A stretch of 5,871 nt of DNA, taken from positions 1-5,871 of the forward strand of contig CANNNN010000171.1 in NCBI GenBank assembly GCA_947506075.1, written 5' to 3'. The number at the start of each line of letters is the position of its first letter. The stretch's first letter is position 1. Under the pieces are notes generated by a model. It searched no databases. It saw only the letters and a list, made by a program, of their open reading frames with translations, and had not been told where the DNA came from. The translations under genes were made by a program, and so were the position numbers. This document shows positions 1 to 5,649 of the stretch, one piece after another. This stretch comes from Methylococcaceae bacterium. GTDB lineage: Bacteria; Pseudomonadota; Gammaproteobacteria; Methylococcales; Methylomonadaceae.

Positions 1-197
1 ATCTGGAAGACGCGCATAACGCAAACCGCTTTGAACAACTACTGATAATTGCCGCGCCTAATTTTCTTGGCTTGTTGCGCAACCACCTCCCGGAACAGAT
101 CAAACAACGGGTCTGTTTCGAACTCGATAAAGATCTTACCACGATGAATGCCAGCACTATCCGCGAACACCTACCCAAATTCATACCCCATCTATAG
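1..197 (+). CDS. Host-attachment family protein, C-terminal end (partial)
   Basis: The reading frame enters from the left edge (first full codon at base 3) and runs 64 codons to a TAG stop at 195-197. The visible tail contains an AAPNFLGLLR stretch, then an FELDKDLTTMN stretch and an IREHLPKF end. This pattern (a hydrophobic strand, a proline, FLG-LLR, then an E-x-x-KDLT segment just before the C-terminus) is what I know from the 'protein required for attachment to host cells' family (Host_attach), small soluble proteins related to the bacterial eRF1-like (baeRF) group. Their biochemical role is poorly defined despite the name. The start and most of the protein lie outside the window, so neither full length nor operon partners can be judged. 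No other gene follows in the same direction until 530. The family call rests on motif memory only. Confidence 0.7.
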   Translation, partial: LEDAHNANRFEQLLIIAAPNFLGLLRNHLPEQIKQRVCFELDKDLTTMNASTIREHLPKFIPHL

Positions 198-208
198 ATA
201 AGTCTGCC

Positions 209-236
209 TCGTTCCTGCGCAGGAGTGCAGGAACGA
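209..236. repeat. Short hairpin repeat after the host-attachment gene
   Basis: A perfect 10-bp inverted repeat: TCGTTCCTGC at 209-218 pairs with GCAGGAACGA at 227-236 around an 8-base loop. It begins 12 bases after the stop codon of the upstream gene. No T-run follows, so it is not a classical intrinsic terminator. It more resembles a dispersed REP-like hairpin that may stabilise the mRNA 3' end or end transcription weakly. That it is dispersed in the genome is an inference. Confidence 0.55.
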
Positions 237-270
237 CCCATGCAATTTTACATCTTTTCCCACGCCTAAA

Positions 271-478
271 TACTTACTCACAAAACCTGTGGATAACTCT
301 GTGGATTGGTTGTTTTATTATTCACTTAGCTGCGGTTTCTATTGGTCTTTTGTTAAATTGTACAAAAACTCATCAAATCGATTATTTTACAAACTATCAA
401 TAAGTTACAATTAGTTTTCGGATTTTGAAACAGCCGCAGTAAGCAGCGCCAAGTCATTGATTGTTGCTGTGTGCAAAT
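271..478. repeat. Long direct repeat, copy A
   Basis: This 208-bp noncoding block recurs at 2242-2449, exactly 1971 bp downstream. The alignment is almost gap-free, with about 75-80 % identity counted by eye. The best conserved parts are the DnaA-box-like pair near the left end, CTTAGCTGCGGTTT at 325-338, a 25-base identical core at 348-372 containing TTAAATTGTACAAAA, and TGATTGTTGCTGTGT at 458-472. The middle (about 411-440) is divergent. Nothing in it looks coding. It occupies most of the 332-base gap before the decarboxylase gene and ends about 50 bases before its start codon, so it may carry promoter or regulatory sites. I could not assign a convincing -35/-10 pair shared by both copies. 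Confidence 0.85.
288..308 (-). promoter_or_regulatory. DnaA-box-like pair, copy A
   Basis: TGTGGATAA at 288-296 is the reverse complement of the consensus DnaA box TTATCCACA. TGTGGATTG at 300-308 is a variant in the same orientation, starting 12 bases later. The identical pair recurs in repeat copy B. There is no dnaA, dnaN or cluster of further boxes, so this is better read as a possible DnaA-regulated promoter or titration site than as an origin. Binding is inferred from sequence only. Confidence 0.4.
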
Positions 479-529
479 ATCAATTTCCTATACATACATA
501 AGCACAGTCCAAGCAATTGAGAGGTTACG

Positions 530-1537
530 ATGGATCAACAGCAAAAACACCGACGTCACTATTCAGATGTACTCGAACACCTGAAAACTTATTTTCCCTC
601 TCCGGTATCCGATCCGATCATGGATGGCTATTTCGTCCATTCCATTTCACGATTTTTGGATCAGGTAGACAGCCTAAAATCTGCCAAGCCGCTGCTGGGC
701 ACAGGCATCACGAATAATCATTACCAGGCTAGCGAGGAATCAACATTTCCGGAACATATCAGCTCTGTTGAGGAAATGACCGAATTGTTGGCCAACTATT
801 GTCAAGGAATGACGATATGGGCTCATCCCAATGCCCAGGTCAATGTGATACCTCCGCCTACCATCTCAAGCATCACCGCGTTTATTGCGGCCGCAATGTA
901 TAACCCTAATATTATCTCCGATGAATATTCCGCACGTTTCGCCGAGGCTGAAATCCAATCGATTGCGATGCTTTCCGATTTGATAGGTTACAACCCGCAA
1001 ATATCGGGCGGTTTATTTACCTTTGGCGGTACTGGCACTATTCTTTATGGCTGCAAACTAGGCATAGAAAAAATACTGGGTGGCCGGGGTATGCAAGAAG
1101 GCATACGCGAAGACATTAAAATCTTCTCCTCCGAGGTATCTCATTATTCGCGGCTAAATGTTGCAGCCTGGCTGGGCTTAGGCACGAATAACCTGGTCGC
1201 CATTACTTCGACCTCAAACAACGAAATGTCATTATCGGCATTGGAAATATCACTGCGGTCCACGTTGGACAACGGGGATAAAGTGGCCGTGATCATTGCG
1301 ACGCTAGGCACCACGGATGCGTTCGGCATCGACGATTTGGCCGCAATAGTTCATTTACGTGACCGCCTGGTAAGCGAATACGCATTGGACTATGTGCCTC
1401 ACGTTCATGCCGATGCGGTGATCGGTTGGGCATGGGCAGTATTTAGGGATTATGATTTTGAAGATAATCAATTGGGTTTCCATGCCCGCACCTTGCGTTC
1501 CTTAACCGATTCGCTGGAGCGCATCAATAGTTTGTAG
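530..1537 (+). CDS. Group II PLP-dependent decarboxylase, N-terminal part (ends at in-frame TAG)
   Basis: This 335-residue ORF carries the N-terminal arm and most of the PLP-binding large domain of a glutamate/DOPA/diaminobutyrate-type decarboxylase (Pfam PF00282). Visible landmarks are TFGGTGT at residues 164-170 (phosphate/cofactor contact), SHYSRLN at 204-210 with His205 as the likely ring-stacking histidine, ATLGTT at 257-262, and HVHADA at 291-296 with Asp295 in the position of the aspartate that contacts the pyridine nitrogen. The PLP-binding lysine is absent because the ORF stops at TAG 1535-1537, about ten codons before it. The start is supported by GAGAGG at 519-524, five bases ahead of the ATG. 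Alone it cannot form a Schiff base with PLP, so it is either a truncated product or half of a split or read-through enzyme. The substrate cannot be told from sequence. The combined length of about 557 residues also suits aspartate decarboxylases of the PanP kind, but that is only a possibility. Confidence 0.85.
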   Translation: MDQQQKHRRHYSDVLEHLKTYFPSPVSDPIMDGYFVHSISRFLDQVDSLKSAKPLLGTGITNNHYQASEESTFPEHISSVEEMTELLANYCQGMTIWAHPNAQVNVIPPPTISSITAFIAAAMYNPNIISDEYSARFAEAEIQSIAMLSDLIGYNPQISGGLFTFGGTGTILYGCKLGIEKILGGRGMQEGIREDIKIFSSEVSHYSRLNVAAWLGLGTNNLVAITSTSNNEMSLSALEISLRSTLDNGDKVAVIIATLGTTDAFGIDDLAAIVHLRDRLVSEYALDYVPHVHADAVIGWAWAVFRDYDFEDNQLGFHARTLRSLTDSLERINSL

Positions 1538-2203
1538 ATGGCCGACAGCATAGGCATAGACTTACACAAGACCGGCTATGCGCCTTATACTTGCAGCGTA
1601 TTTCTGACCAAAGACCGGAACTCGCTGGCGCTGCTCAGCCGTGTGCCGGAACAAATGCCCTATCTTTATCAGGTCGGCCATTATCACCCCGGCATCTACA
1701 CACTCGAATGTTCCCGTTCCGGAACCGGAGCGCTCGCGGGCCTGGCCAGCATGCGTCTGTTGGGCAAACAAGGCTACCGTGTGCTTATCGGGCATACGGT
1801 AGAGATGGCGGAAATGCTGCGCGAGCGTTTGGAGCGGTATGAATGCATTCAGGTACTCAACGACTACAACTACGGTCCTGTCACCTTGTTTCGCGTATAT
1901 CCACCGGGCGTAGATGCAGAAACAGCCTTGCACAGAGAACTGAACGACCCCGATTACCAAAGCCAGTTAAAGGAGCATAATCTTTATAATCGCCGACTAT
2001 TTGATTTGATTTACGATCGCGTCATAAAAGGCGAAGGCGTATTGCTGTCCTGGACCCTTGCTTACCGGCACAGTAACTATCCGAATGCCCCGGCAATTGC
2101 CGCGATGAAGTCGTTCATCATGAGTCCCTGGACCGACCTGAAAGCAATTGACTGTGTAGTCAATCAAGTCATGGAAGTTCGCAAACAACTGATCAGCTCT
2201 TGA
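1538..2203 (+). CDS. Group II PLP-dependent decarboxylase, C-terminal part with the PLP lysine
   Basis: This 221-residue ORF starts with the ATG directly after the upstream TAG and stays in the same frame, so it is the continuation of the same gene. It begins with the cofactor-lysine motif: ADSIGIDLHK at residues 2-11, where His10-Lys11 (AAG at 1568-1570) is the expected Schiff-base lysine, followed by TGYAPY. ECSRSGTGALAGL at 57-69 matches the conserved segment after the large domain (SR at 59-60), and the remainder forms the C-terminal small domain. There is no Shine-Dalgarno sequence at usable distance; the nearest GGAG is at 1516-1519, 18 bases away. Separate translation would therefore depend on termination-reinitiation at TAG-ATG. 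Without the N-terminal half this piece lacks most cofactor contacts. The natural stop is TGA at 2201-2203, with no clear terminator after it. Confidence 0.8.
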   Translation: MADSIGIDLHKTGYAPYTCSVFLTKDRNSLALLSRVPEQMPYLYQVGHYHPGIYTLECSRSGTGALAGLASMRLLGKQGYRVLIGHTVEMAEMLRERLERYECIQVLNDYNYGPVTLFRVYPPGVDAETALHRELNDPDYQSQLKEHNLYNRRLFDLIYDRVIKGEGVLLSWTLAYRHSNYPNAPAIAAMKSFIMSPWTDLKAIDCVVNQVMEVRKQLISS

Positions 2204-2241
2204 TCCTGAAGAAGCATAAAATGCAACAGGCCTGCGCACAA

Positions 2242-2449
2242 TACTTACCCACAAAATCTGTGGATAACTCTGTGGATTGATTGTTCTGTTTGTCGCTTAG
2301 CTGCGGTTTTTATTACAGTTTTGTTAAATTGTACAAAAACTCAACAAATCGACAATTTCATAAAATATCAATGACTTACGATTGCCGAGGATTTTAAATC
2401 CGCTTATTTGAAGCTAGCGCTAAGTCACTGATTGTTGCTGTGTACAAAC
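2242..2449. repeat. Long direct repeat, copy B
   Basis: Second copy of the 208-bp noncoding block at 271-478, in the same orientation and offset by exactly 1971 bp. It starts 38 bases after the decarboxylase stop codon and ends 191 bases before ettA. The DnaA-box-like pair, the core around TTAAATTGTACAAAA (2319-2343) and TGATTGTTGCTGTGT (2429-2443) are identical in both copies, while the stretch around 2382-2412 has drifted. It has a private palindrome, TAGCGCTA, at 2415-2422. Flanking bases outside the block do not align, so the duplication boundary is fairly sharp at both ends. No terminal inverted repeats or transposase gene suggest a classical insertion sequence. Confidence 0.85.
2259..2279 (-). 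promoter_or_regulatory. DnaA-box-like pair, copy B
   Basis: TGTGGATAA at 2259-2267 (a perfect reverse-complement DnaA box) and TGTGGATTG at 2271-2279, with the same spacing as in copy A. It lies about 360 bases upstream of ettA. Retention without a single change while neighbouring bases diverged suggests constraint, but no binding data can be inferred beyond the motif match. Confidence 0.4.
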
Positions 2450-2640
2450 ACCACAGGGCAACTCGCAATAAACAAATAAACCACGCTGGAGTGTACCTTT
2501 CCGAATACTCGACGCAATTTGACATCACTGCTTACAAGACGGCTGTTACCAATCATCTAAACGGATGAGCCTATATCAAGTCGCCTAAAACGCCTACTTC
2601 TGGTAATCTCTATCCACCTTAAACTGATCATCTAAACACT

Positions 2641-4308
2641 ATGGCGCAATACATCTATTCAATGAACCGGGTCGGCAAGATTGTCCCGCCAAAAAAATAT
2701 ATCCTTAAAGACATCTCGCTATCTTTTTTCCCGGGCGCAAAAATCGGTGTGCTGGGCTTAAACGGCTCCGGAAAATCGACGCTGCTGCGCATCATGGCAG
2801 GGCTAGACAAGGAGATCGAAGGCGAGGCTATCCCACTCAAAGGTATTAATATCGGCTATCTGCCGCAAGAACCTCAACTCGATCCGAATAAAAATGTGCG
2901 CGGTAATGTCGAAGAAGCGGTCGCGGAAATCAAGGCGACACTGGAACAGCTAGATGCAGTCTATGCAGCTTACGCGCTGCCCGATGCCGACTTTGACAAG
3001 CTAGCTGTAGATCAGGCGAGACTGGAAGACATCATTAATGCCTGCGACGGCCATAACCTGGAACGCAAGCTCGAGGTCGCCGCCGATGCTTTACGTCTAC
3101 CGGATTGGGATGCCGATGTCACCAAGCTTTCAGGTGGCGAAAAACGCCGCGTGGCCTTATGCCGCTTGTTGTTATCGAACCCAGACATGCTGCTGCTGGA
3201 TGAACCAACCAACCATCTTGACGCGGAATCGGTCGCCTGGTTGGAACGGTTCCTGCACGGCTATCCAGGAACCGTGGTCGCTGTCACCCATGATCGCTAC
3301 TTCCTCGATAATGTGGCCGGGTGGATACTGGAACTGGACAGAGGCTCCGGCATTCCGTGGGAAGGCAATTACTCCAGCTGGCTGGAGCAAAAAAGCACTC
3401 GCCTGCTACAGGAGGAGAAACAGGAATCTTCCCGCCAGAAAGCCATGAAAGCCGAGCTTGAATGGGTGCGTTCCAATCAAAAAGGCCGTCATGCCAAAAG
3501 CAAGGCGCGTCTGGCCCGCTTTGACGAATTATCGTCAGTAGATGTACAAAAGCGTAACGAGACCCAGGAAATTTATATTCCACCCGGCCCTCGTTTGGGC
3601 GACATAGTCATTGAAGCCGACAACATCAGCAAATCATTTAGTGACAAGCTATTATTTAACGGCCTGAGTTTTAAACTGCCGCCCGGCGGCATCGTCGGCA
3701 TTATCGGCCCGAATGGCGCGGGTAAAACCACGCTGTTCCGGATGATGGCCGGGCTTGAACAACCTGATTCCGGCACCTTAACTTTGGGACAAACAGTCGA
3801 ACTGGCTTATGTTGACCAGTTACGCGACGACCTGGACCCGAAGAAAACCGTGTTTGATGAGATTACCGACGGACTGGATCTAATTACTGTCGGCAAATAT
3901 GAAACGCCATCACGGGCTTATGTAGGTCGCTTTAATTTTAAAGGTGCTGACCAGGGAAAACGCATCGGTGATTTGTCCGGCGGTGAACGCAACCGTGTGC
4001 ATTTAGCCAAGCTGCTTAAAACCGGTGGCAATGTCTTGTTGCTCGATGAGCCGACTAACGATCTGGATGTTGAAACCCTGCGCGCCTTGGAAGAAGCATT
4101 ATTGGCTTTCCCTGGTTGCGCAGTGGTTATTTCGCATGATCGCTGGTTTCTGGACAGAATCGCGACACATATGCTTGCTTTTGAAGGCGATAGTAATGTG
4201 GTCTGGTTTGAGGGTAACTATGAAGAGTATGAAGCTGATCGTCATCGCCGTTTGGGCAGTGACGCGGATAGCCCACATCGCTTGAAGTATAAGAAGCTGG
4301 CTGGCTAA
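2641..4308 (+). CDS. ettA: Energy-dependent translational throttle protein EttA (ABC-F ATPase)
   Basis: EttA binds the ribosomal E site and, depending on the ATP/ADP ratio, restrains or permits formation of the first peptide bond. It is cytosolic and has no membrane domain. The 555-residue protein matches E. coli EttA in length. Domain 1 has Walker A GLNGSGKS (39-46), signature LSGGE (163-167), Walker B LLLDEP (184-189) with catalytic E188, and H-switch H217. An insertion around 95-139 corresponds to the arm. The charged inter-domain linker spans about 245-320. Domain 2 has Walker A GPNGAGKT (356-363), LSGGE (445-449), LLLDEP (466-471) with E470, and H499. E188 and E470 fall at the numbers used for the E. 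coli protein. The start MAQYIYSMNRVGK agrees with the family start. No Shine-Dalgarno sequence is visible before the ATG. It converges on tusC. It is not an antibiotic-resistance ABC-F by sequence. Confidence 0.97.
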   Translation: MAQYIYSMNRVGKIVPPKKYILKDISLSFFPGAKIGVLGLNGSGKSTLLRIMAGLDKEIEGEAIPLKGINIGYLPQEPQLDPNKNVRGNVEEAVAEIKATLEQLDAVYAAYALPDADFDKLAVDQARLEDIINACDGHNLERKLEVAADALRLPDWDADVTKLSGGEKRRVALCRLLLSNPDMLLLDEPTNHLDAESVAWLERFLHGYPGTVVAVTHDRYFLDNVAGWILELDRGSGIPWEGNYSSWLEQKSTRLLQEEKQESSRQKAMKAELEWVRSNQKGRHAKSKARLARFDELSSVDVQKRNETQEIYIPPGPRLGDIVIEADNISKSFSDKLLFNGLSFKLPPGGIVGIIGPNGAGKTTLFRMMAGLEQPDSGTLTLGQTVELAYVDQLRDDLDPKKTVFDEITDGLDLITVGKYETPSRAYVGRFNFKGADQGKRIGDLSGGERNRVHLAKLLKTGGNVLLLDEPTNDLDVETLRALEEALLAFPGCAVVISHDRWFLDRIATHMLAFEGDSNVVWFEGNYEEYEADRHRRLGSDADSPHRLKYKKLAG

Positions 4309-4319
4309 AAAACAATTTA

Positions 4320-4377
4320 ACCACGAAGAACACAGAGATCACGAAGAAAAAATTCGTGTTCTTCGTGTCTTCGCGGT
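4320..4377. repeat. CACGAAG inverted repeat between convergent ettA and tusC
   Basis: CACGAAGAACAC at 4322-4333 and GTGTTCTTCGTG at 4356-4367 form a perfect 12-bp inverted repeat around a 22-base spacer. A nested alternative pairs CACGAA (4340-4345) with TTCGTG (4353-4358) around a seven-base purine loop. A third pairing, with one G-T, joins ACCACGAAGA (4320-4329) to TCTTCGCGGT (4368-4377). It fills most of the 81-base gap between two convergent genes. No T-run follows on either strand, so a bidirectional transcription stop is possible but not shown. CCACGAAG-type spacers recur in many proteobacterial genomes, so a dispersed repeat is equally likely. Confidence 0.6.
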
Positions 4378-4389
4378 GATGAATACGTC

Positions 4390-4746
4390 CTAGCCCGCAA
4401 ACACCAGATCAAACTGCTTCATCAAACCGGCTATGTCTTTCCGGTAAAATTCCTGCACCGGCAAACATAAATCACCAGGCTTTAAACCGCGTTCCTGCAG
4501 CGACTCCACTTCAGTATAGATGTCATTAACATCGTAGATTTCCAGTGCATGAAAAATAGCCGCAGTATCTTTCATACCCGCAGCTTCTGGATTCTGGCAG
4601 TTTTTCAACTGAAACACACCATCGTCCAGCAACAAGATGCTGACGTGCTGATCAAATGCGGCGGTGGTCAAAATAATATCCAGCATTTCCTGAACCTGGA
4701 CACCGCTATGCGGCGGCTTGCGCAATACAAATAAATAACGCTTCAT
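4390..4746 (-). CDS. tusC: Sulfur-relay protein TusC (DsrF-like)
   Basis: TusC is a structural subunit of the cytosolic TusBCD complex, which passes persulfide sulfur from TusA to TusE and so to MnmA for 2-thiouridine at tRNA position 34. The 118-residue product (E. coli TusC 119) begins MKRYLFVLRKPPHSG, continues with the DsrE-fold stretch SILLLDDGVFQL (36-47) and ends QFDLVFAG. The ATG at 4744-4746 was preferred to upstream in-frame codons because it gives the family length and start. The longer frame from 4875 would overlap tusD by over 100 bases. It starts four bases after the tusD stop; GGTGAG spanning that stop can serve as ribosome binding site, so translation is probably coupled. TusB would be expected next but is absent; the repeat and ettA follow. 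Confidence 0.9.
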   Translation of the reverse strand: MKRYLFVLRKPPHSGVQVQEMLDIILTTAAFDQHVSILLLDDGVFQLKNCQNPEAAGMKDTAAIFHALEIYDVNDIYTEVESLQERGLKPGDLCLPVQEFYRKDIAGLMKQFDLVFAG

Positions 4747-4750
4747 CTTC

Positions 4751-5140
4751 TCACCCGAACACGATAAATCGGTCGGCTTCCAGTGTGGCCTCAACCAACT
4801 GCCCCAATCCGGAAATACGAAAGCCCTCAGCCAGATCATTATCCTGCTTGCCCTGCCGAGTAGCCTCATCAGCACATAACAAACCGCGCCGTTGGGCGGC
4901 GGAAATACATACGACTAAGTCAATCTGATAAAGTCTTGCCAGCTCACTCCATTGCGCGGTGAACTGGAGTTCATCATCCGGCGGCGTCGCATATTTTAAC
5001 GCATGGTAAACGCCGTCATGATAAAAAAAAACACGAAACACTTGATGCCCCTGCGCCAACGCGGCGTTGATAAACTGATAAGCAGTATATCCGGCATTGG
5101 ACTGGTAAGGACTGGAATTGATTTGTATCGCAAATTTCAT
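4751..5140 (-). CDS. tusD: Sulfurtransferase TusD (DsrE-like)
   Basis: TusD is the catalytic subunit of TusBCD, carrying sulfur as a cysteine persulfide on the way to tRNA 2-thiouridylation. The 129-residue protein (E. coli 128) opens MKFAIQINSSPY, has FRVFFYHDGVYHA at 35-47, and places Cys78 in LVVCISAAQRRG (75-86), the exact position of the active-site cysteine in E. coli TusD. FRISGLGQLVEA at 107-118 and DRFIVFG close the protein as in the family. It is the first gene of the two-gene unit tusD-tusC. The region before its ATG shows no Shine-Dalgarno match. It contains the AT palindrome TATAGCTATA (5148-5157). DsrE of sulfur oxidisers is closely related, but no dsr genes are visible here, so the tRNA role is favoured. 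Confidence 0.92.
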   Translation of the reverse strand: MKFAIQINSSPYQSNAGYTAYQFINAALAQGHQVFRVFFYHDGVYHALKYATPPDDELQFTAQWSELARLYQIDLVVCISAAQRRGLLCADEATRQGKQDNDLAEGFRISGLGQLVEATLEADRFIVFG

Positions 5141-5438
5141 TTGATTTTATAGCTATAGTTTAAGCAATATTAAATCTTTGTTGTATTTTGAACAGACGCT
5201 GAGCTAATCTGTCTCTACCTATTTATCTGAGATAATAAACTGGCGAAACGTTAAGTATGATGAATTAATGCTGTGTGGCTCTGATTATCAATGACGTGGA
5301 TAATCAATTGAAAATTTTTTGGGAAGGGTATGGGAAAATGGAGGACATTTCCACAGTAGAGCAACTACTGTATTTCGACATAATAAGCTGATTTAACACC
5401 TTGTGTAAAAAATGGTGAAAATAGCCTAACCGCAGTTA

Positions 5439-5470
5439 CTGCTTATATAAATCAATAATTTATACAGCAG
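5439..5470. repeat. Imperfect 32-base palindrome upstream of the integrase
   Basis: CTGCT (5439-5443) and TATAAAT (5446-5452) pair with ATTTATA (5458-5464) and AGCAG (5466-5470) around a CAATA centre, with one asymmetric interior bulge. The inner arms are AT-rich and the outer arms mixed. It could be an operator or a core recombination site for the nearby integrase. Nothing in the sequence decides between them. Confidence 0.4.
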
Positions 5471-5610
5471 AACATTAATGGCGGAGAGTGAGTCCGCCCA
5501 ACCGTAATTCAATACCATCCAAAAACTACCCAAATCACTGTTAAATAACAGCATCTTACAAAAACATTGTTCAACGAGATTCAAAGGAATACACTGTAAT
5601 CCAGCGCCAA

Positions 5611-5634
5611 AGTTAGGGCGGGAGTTAGGGCGGG
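5611..5634. repeat. Tandem 12-bp direct repeat before the integrase
   Basis: AGTTAGGGCGGG occurs twice back to back (5611-5622 and 5623-5634), an exact G-rich duplication in an otherwise AT-rich region. It ends 15 bases before the GTG start of the integrase. Directly repeated short sites of this kind are what arm-binding domains of tyrosine recombinases recognise, and this integrase has such a domain. The link is inference. Confidence 0.6.
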
Positions 5635-5649
5635 GATTACGGTGATGGC

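Larger units (their letters stand above)
530..2203 (+). pseudogene. Complete decarboxylase gene interrupted by one amber codon
   Basis: Read through, 530-2203 is one frame of 558 codons (557 residue positions plus the final TGA) with a single interruption, TAG at codon 336 (1535-1537). Family motifs run in the correct order across the break: GGT, stacking His, GTT, HADA, then ADS-HK and SRSG. The break falls in the loop before the ADSIGIDLHK strand. No frameshift or second stop is visible. That fits a recent nonsense mutation (for example CAG or AAG to TAG), a sequencing error, or a recoded or split gene. Two other genes in this window end in TAG (195-197 and the tusC stop), so TAG is a normal stop here and general reassignment is unlikely. 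I favour a recent pseudogene or a sequence error. Confidence 0.65.
2204..2640. other. 437-base noncoding gap upstream of ettA
   Basis: The left half holds repeat copy B. The remaining 190 bases (2450-2640) are not duplicated and show no gene of normal size. TTGACA at 2519-2524 is a perfect -35 hexamer, but the best -10 match, TGTTAC at 2544-2549, is weak and 19 bases away, so a promoter there is only a guess. ATCATCTAAAC occurs twice, at 2552-2562 and 2627-2637, the second copy ending three bases before the ettA ATG. A seven-codon reading frame (MSLYQVA, 2565-2588) follows the first copy. I see no intrinsic terminator for the decarboxylase gene. Confidence 0.5.
5141..5649. other. 509-base AT-rich noncoding gap with several hairpins
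   Basis: No ORF of useful length and no complete tRNA is present on either strand. The stretch lies between the divergently transcribed tusD and the integrase, so it must hold both promoters, though none is clear. Structured elements seen are: TGATTATC (5282-5289) with GATAATCA (5299-5306); ACAGTAG (5353-5359) with CTACTGT (5365-5371) around a 5-base loop; an imperfect palindrome at 5439-5470 (CTGCT and TATAAAT arms); GGCGGA (5480-5485) with TCCGCC (5493-5498); and the tandem 12-mer at 5611-5634. Such density beside an integrase fits recombinase or excisionase binding and an attachment site, by inference. Confidence 0.5.

Noticed and set aside
209..236. Rho-independent terminator of the host-attachment gene
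   Set aside because: The stem is good, but it is followed by CCCATGCAA rather than a T-run.
271..310. Possible replication origin because of DnaA boxes
   Set aside because: Only two boxes per copy, no dnaA/dnaN/gidA neighbours and no AT-rich 13-mer array with a box cluster. A regulatory or titration site is more economical.
1535..1537. Pyrrolysine or general amber reassignment at the decarboxylase TAG
   Set aside because: Two other genes in the window end at TAG in normal positions, no pyl genes or insertion structure are visible, and the position is not one where this family needs a special residue.
1562..1960. A 132-residue antisense ORF inside the decarboxylase
   Set aside because: It lies wholly opposite the conserved coding strand, has no recognisable family features and no ribosome binding site.
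3038..3448. A 136-residue ORF overlapping ettA in another frame
   Set aside because: It lies inside strongly conserved ettA motifs and its translation resembles no folded family.
2641..4308. ABC-F antibiotic-resistance protein
   Set aside because: Length, N-terminus, arm insertion and E188/E470 numbering match the housekeeping factor EttA.
4390..4875. A longer 161-residue version of tusC
   Set aside because: The extra N-terminal residues are tusD read in another frame. MKRYLFVLRK at 4746 is the family start and leaves a normal 4-base gap.
5141..5649. CRISPR array or tRNA gene beside the integrase
   Set aside because: There is no regularly spaced repeat beyond two abutting 12-mers, and no cloverleaf with a GGTTCGAATCC-type arm could be found.
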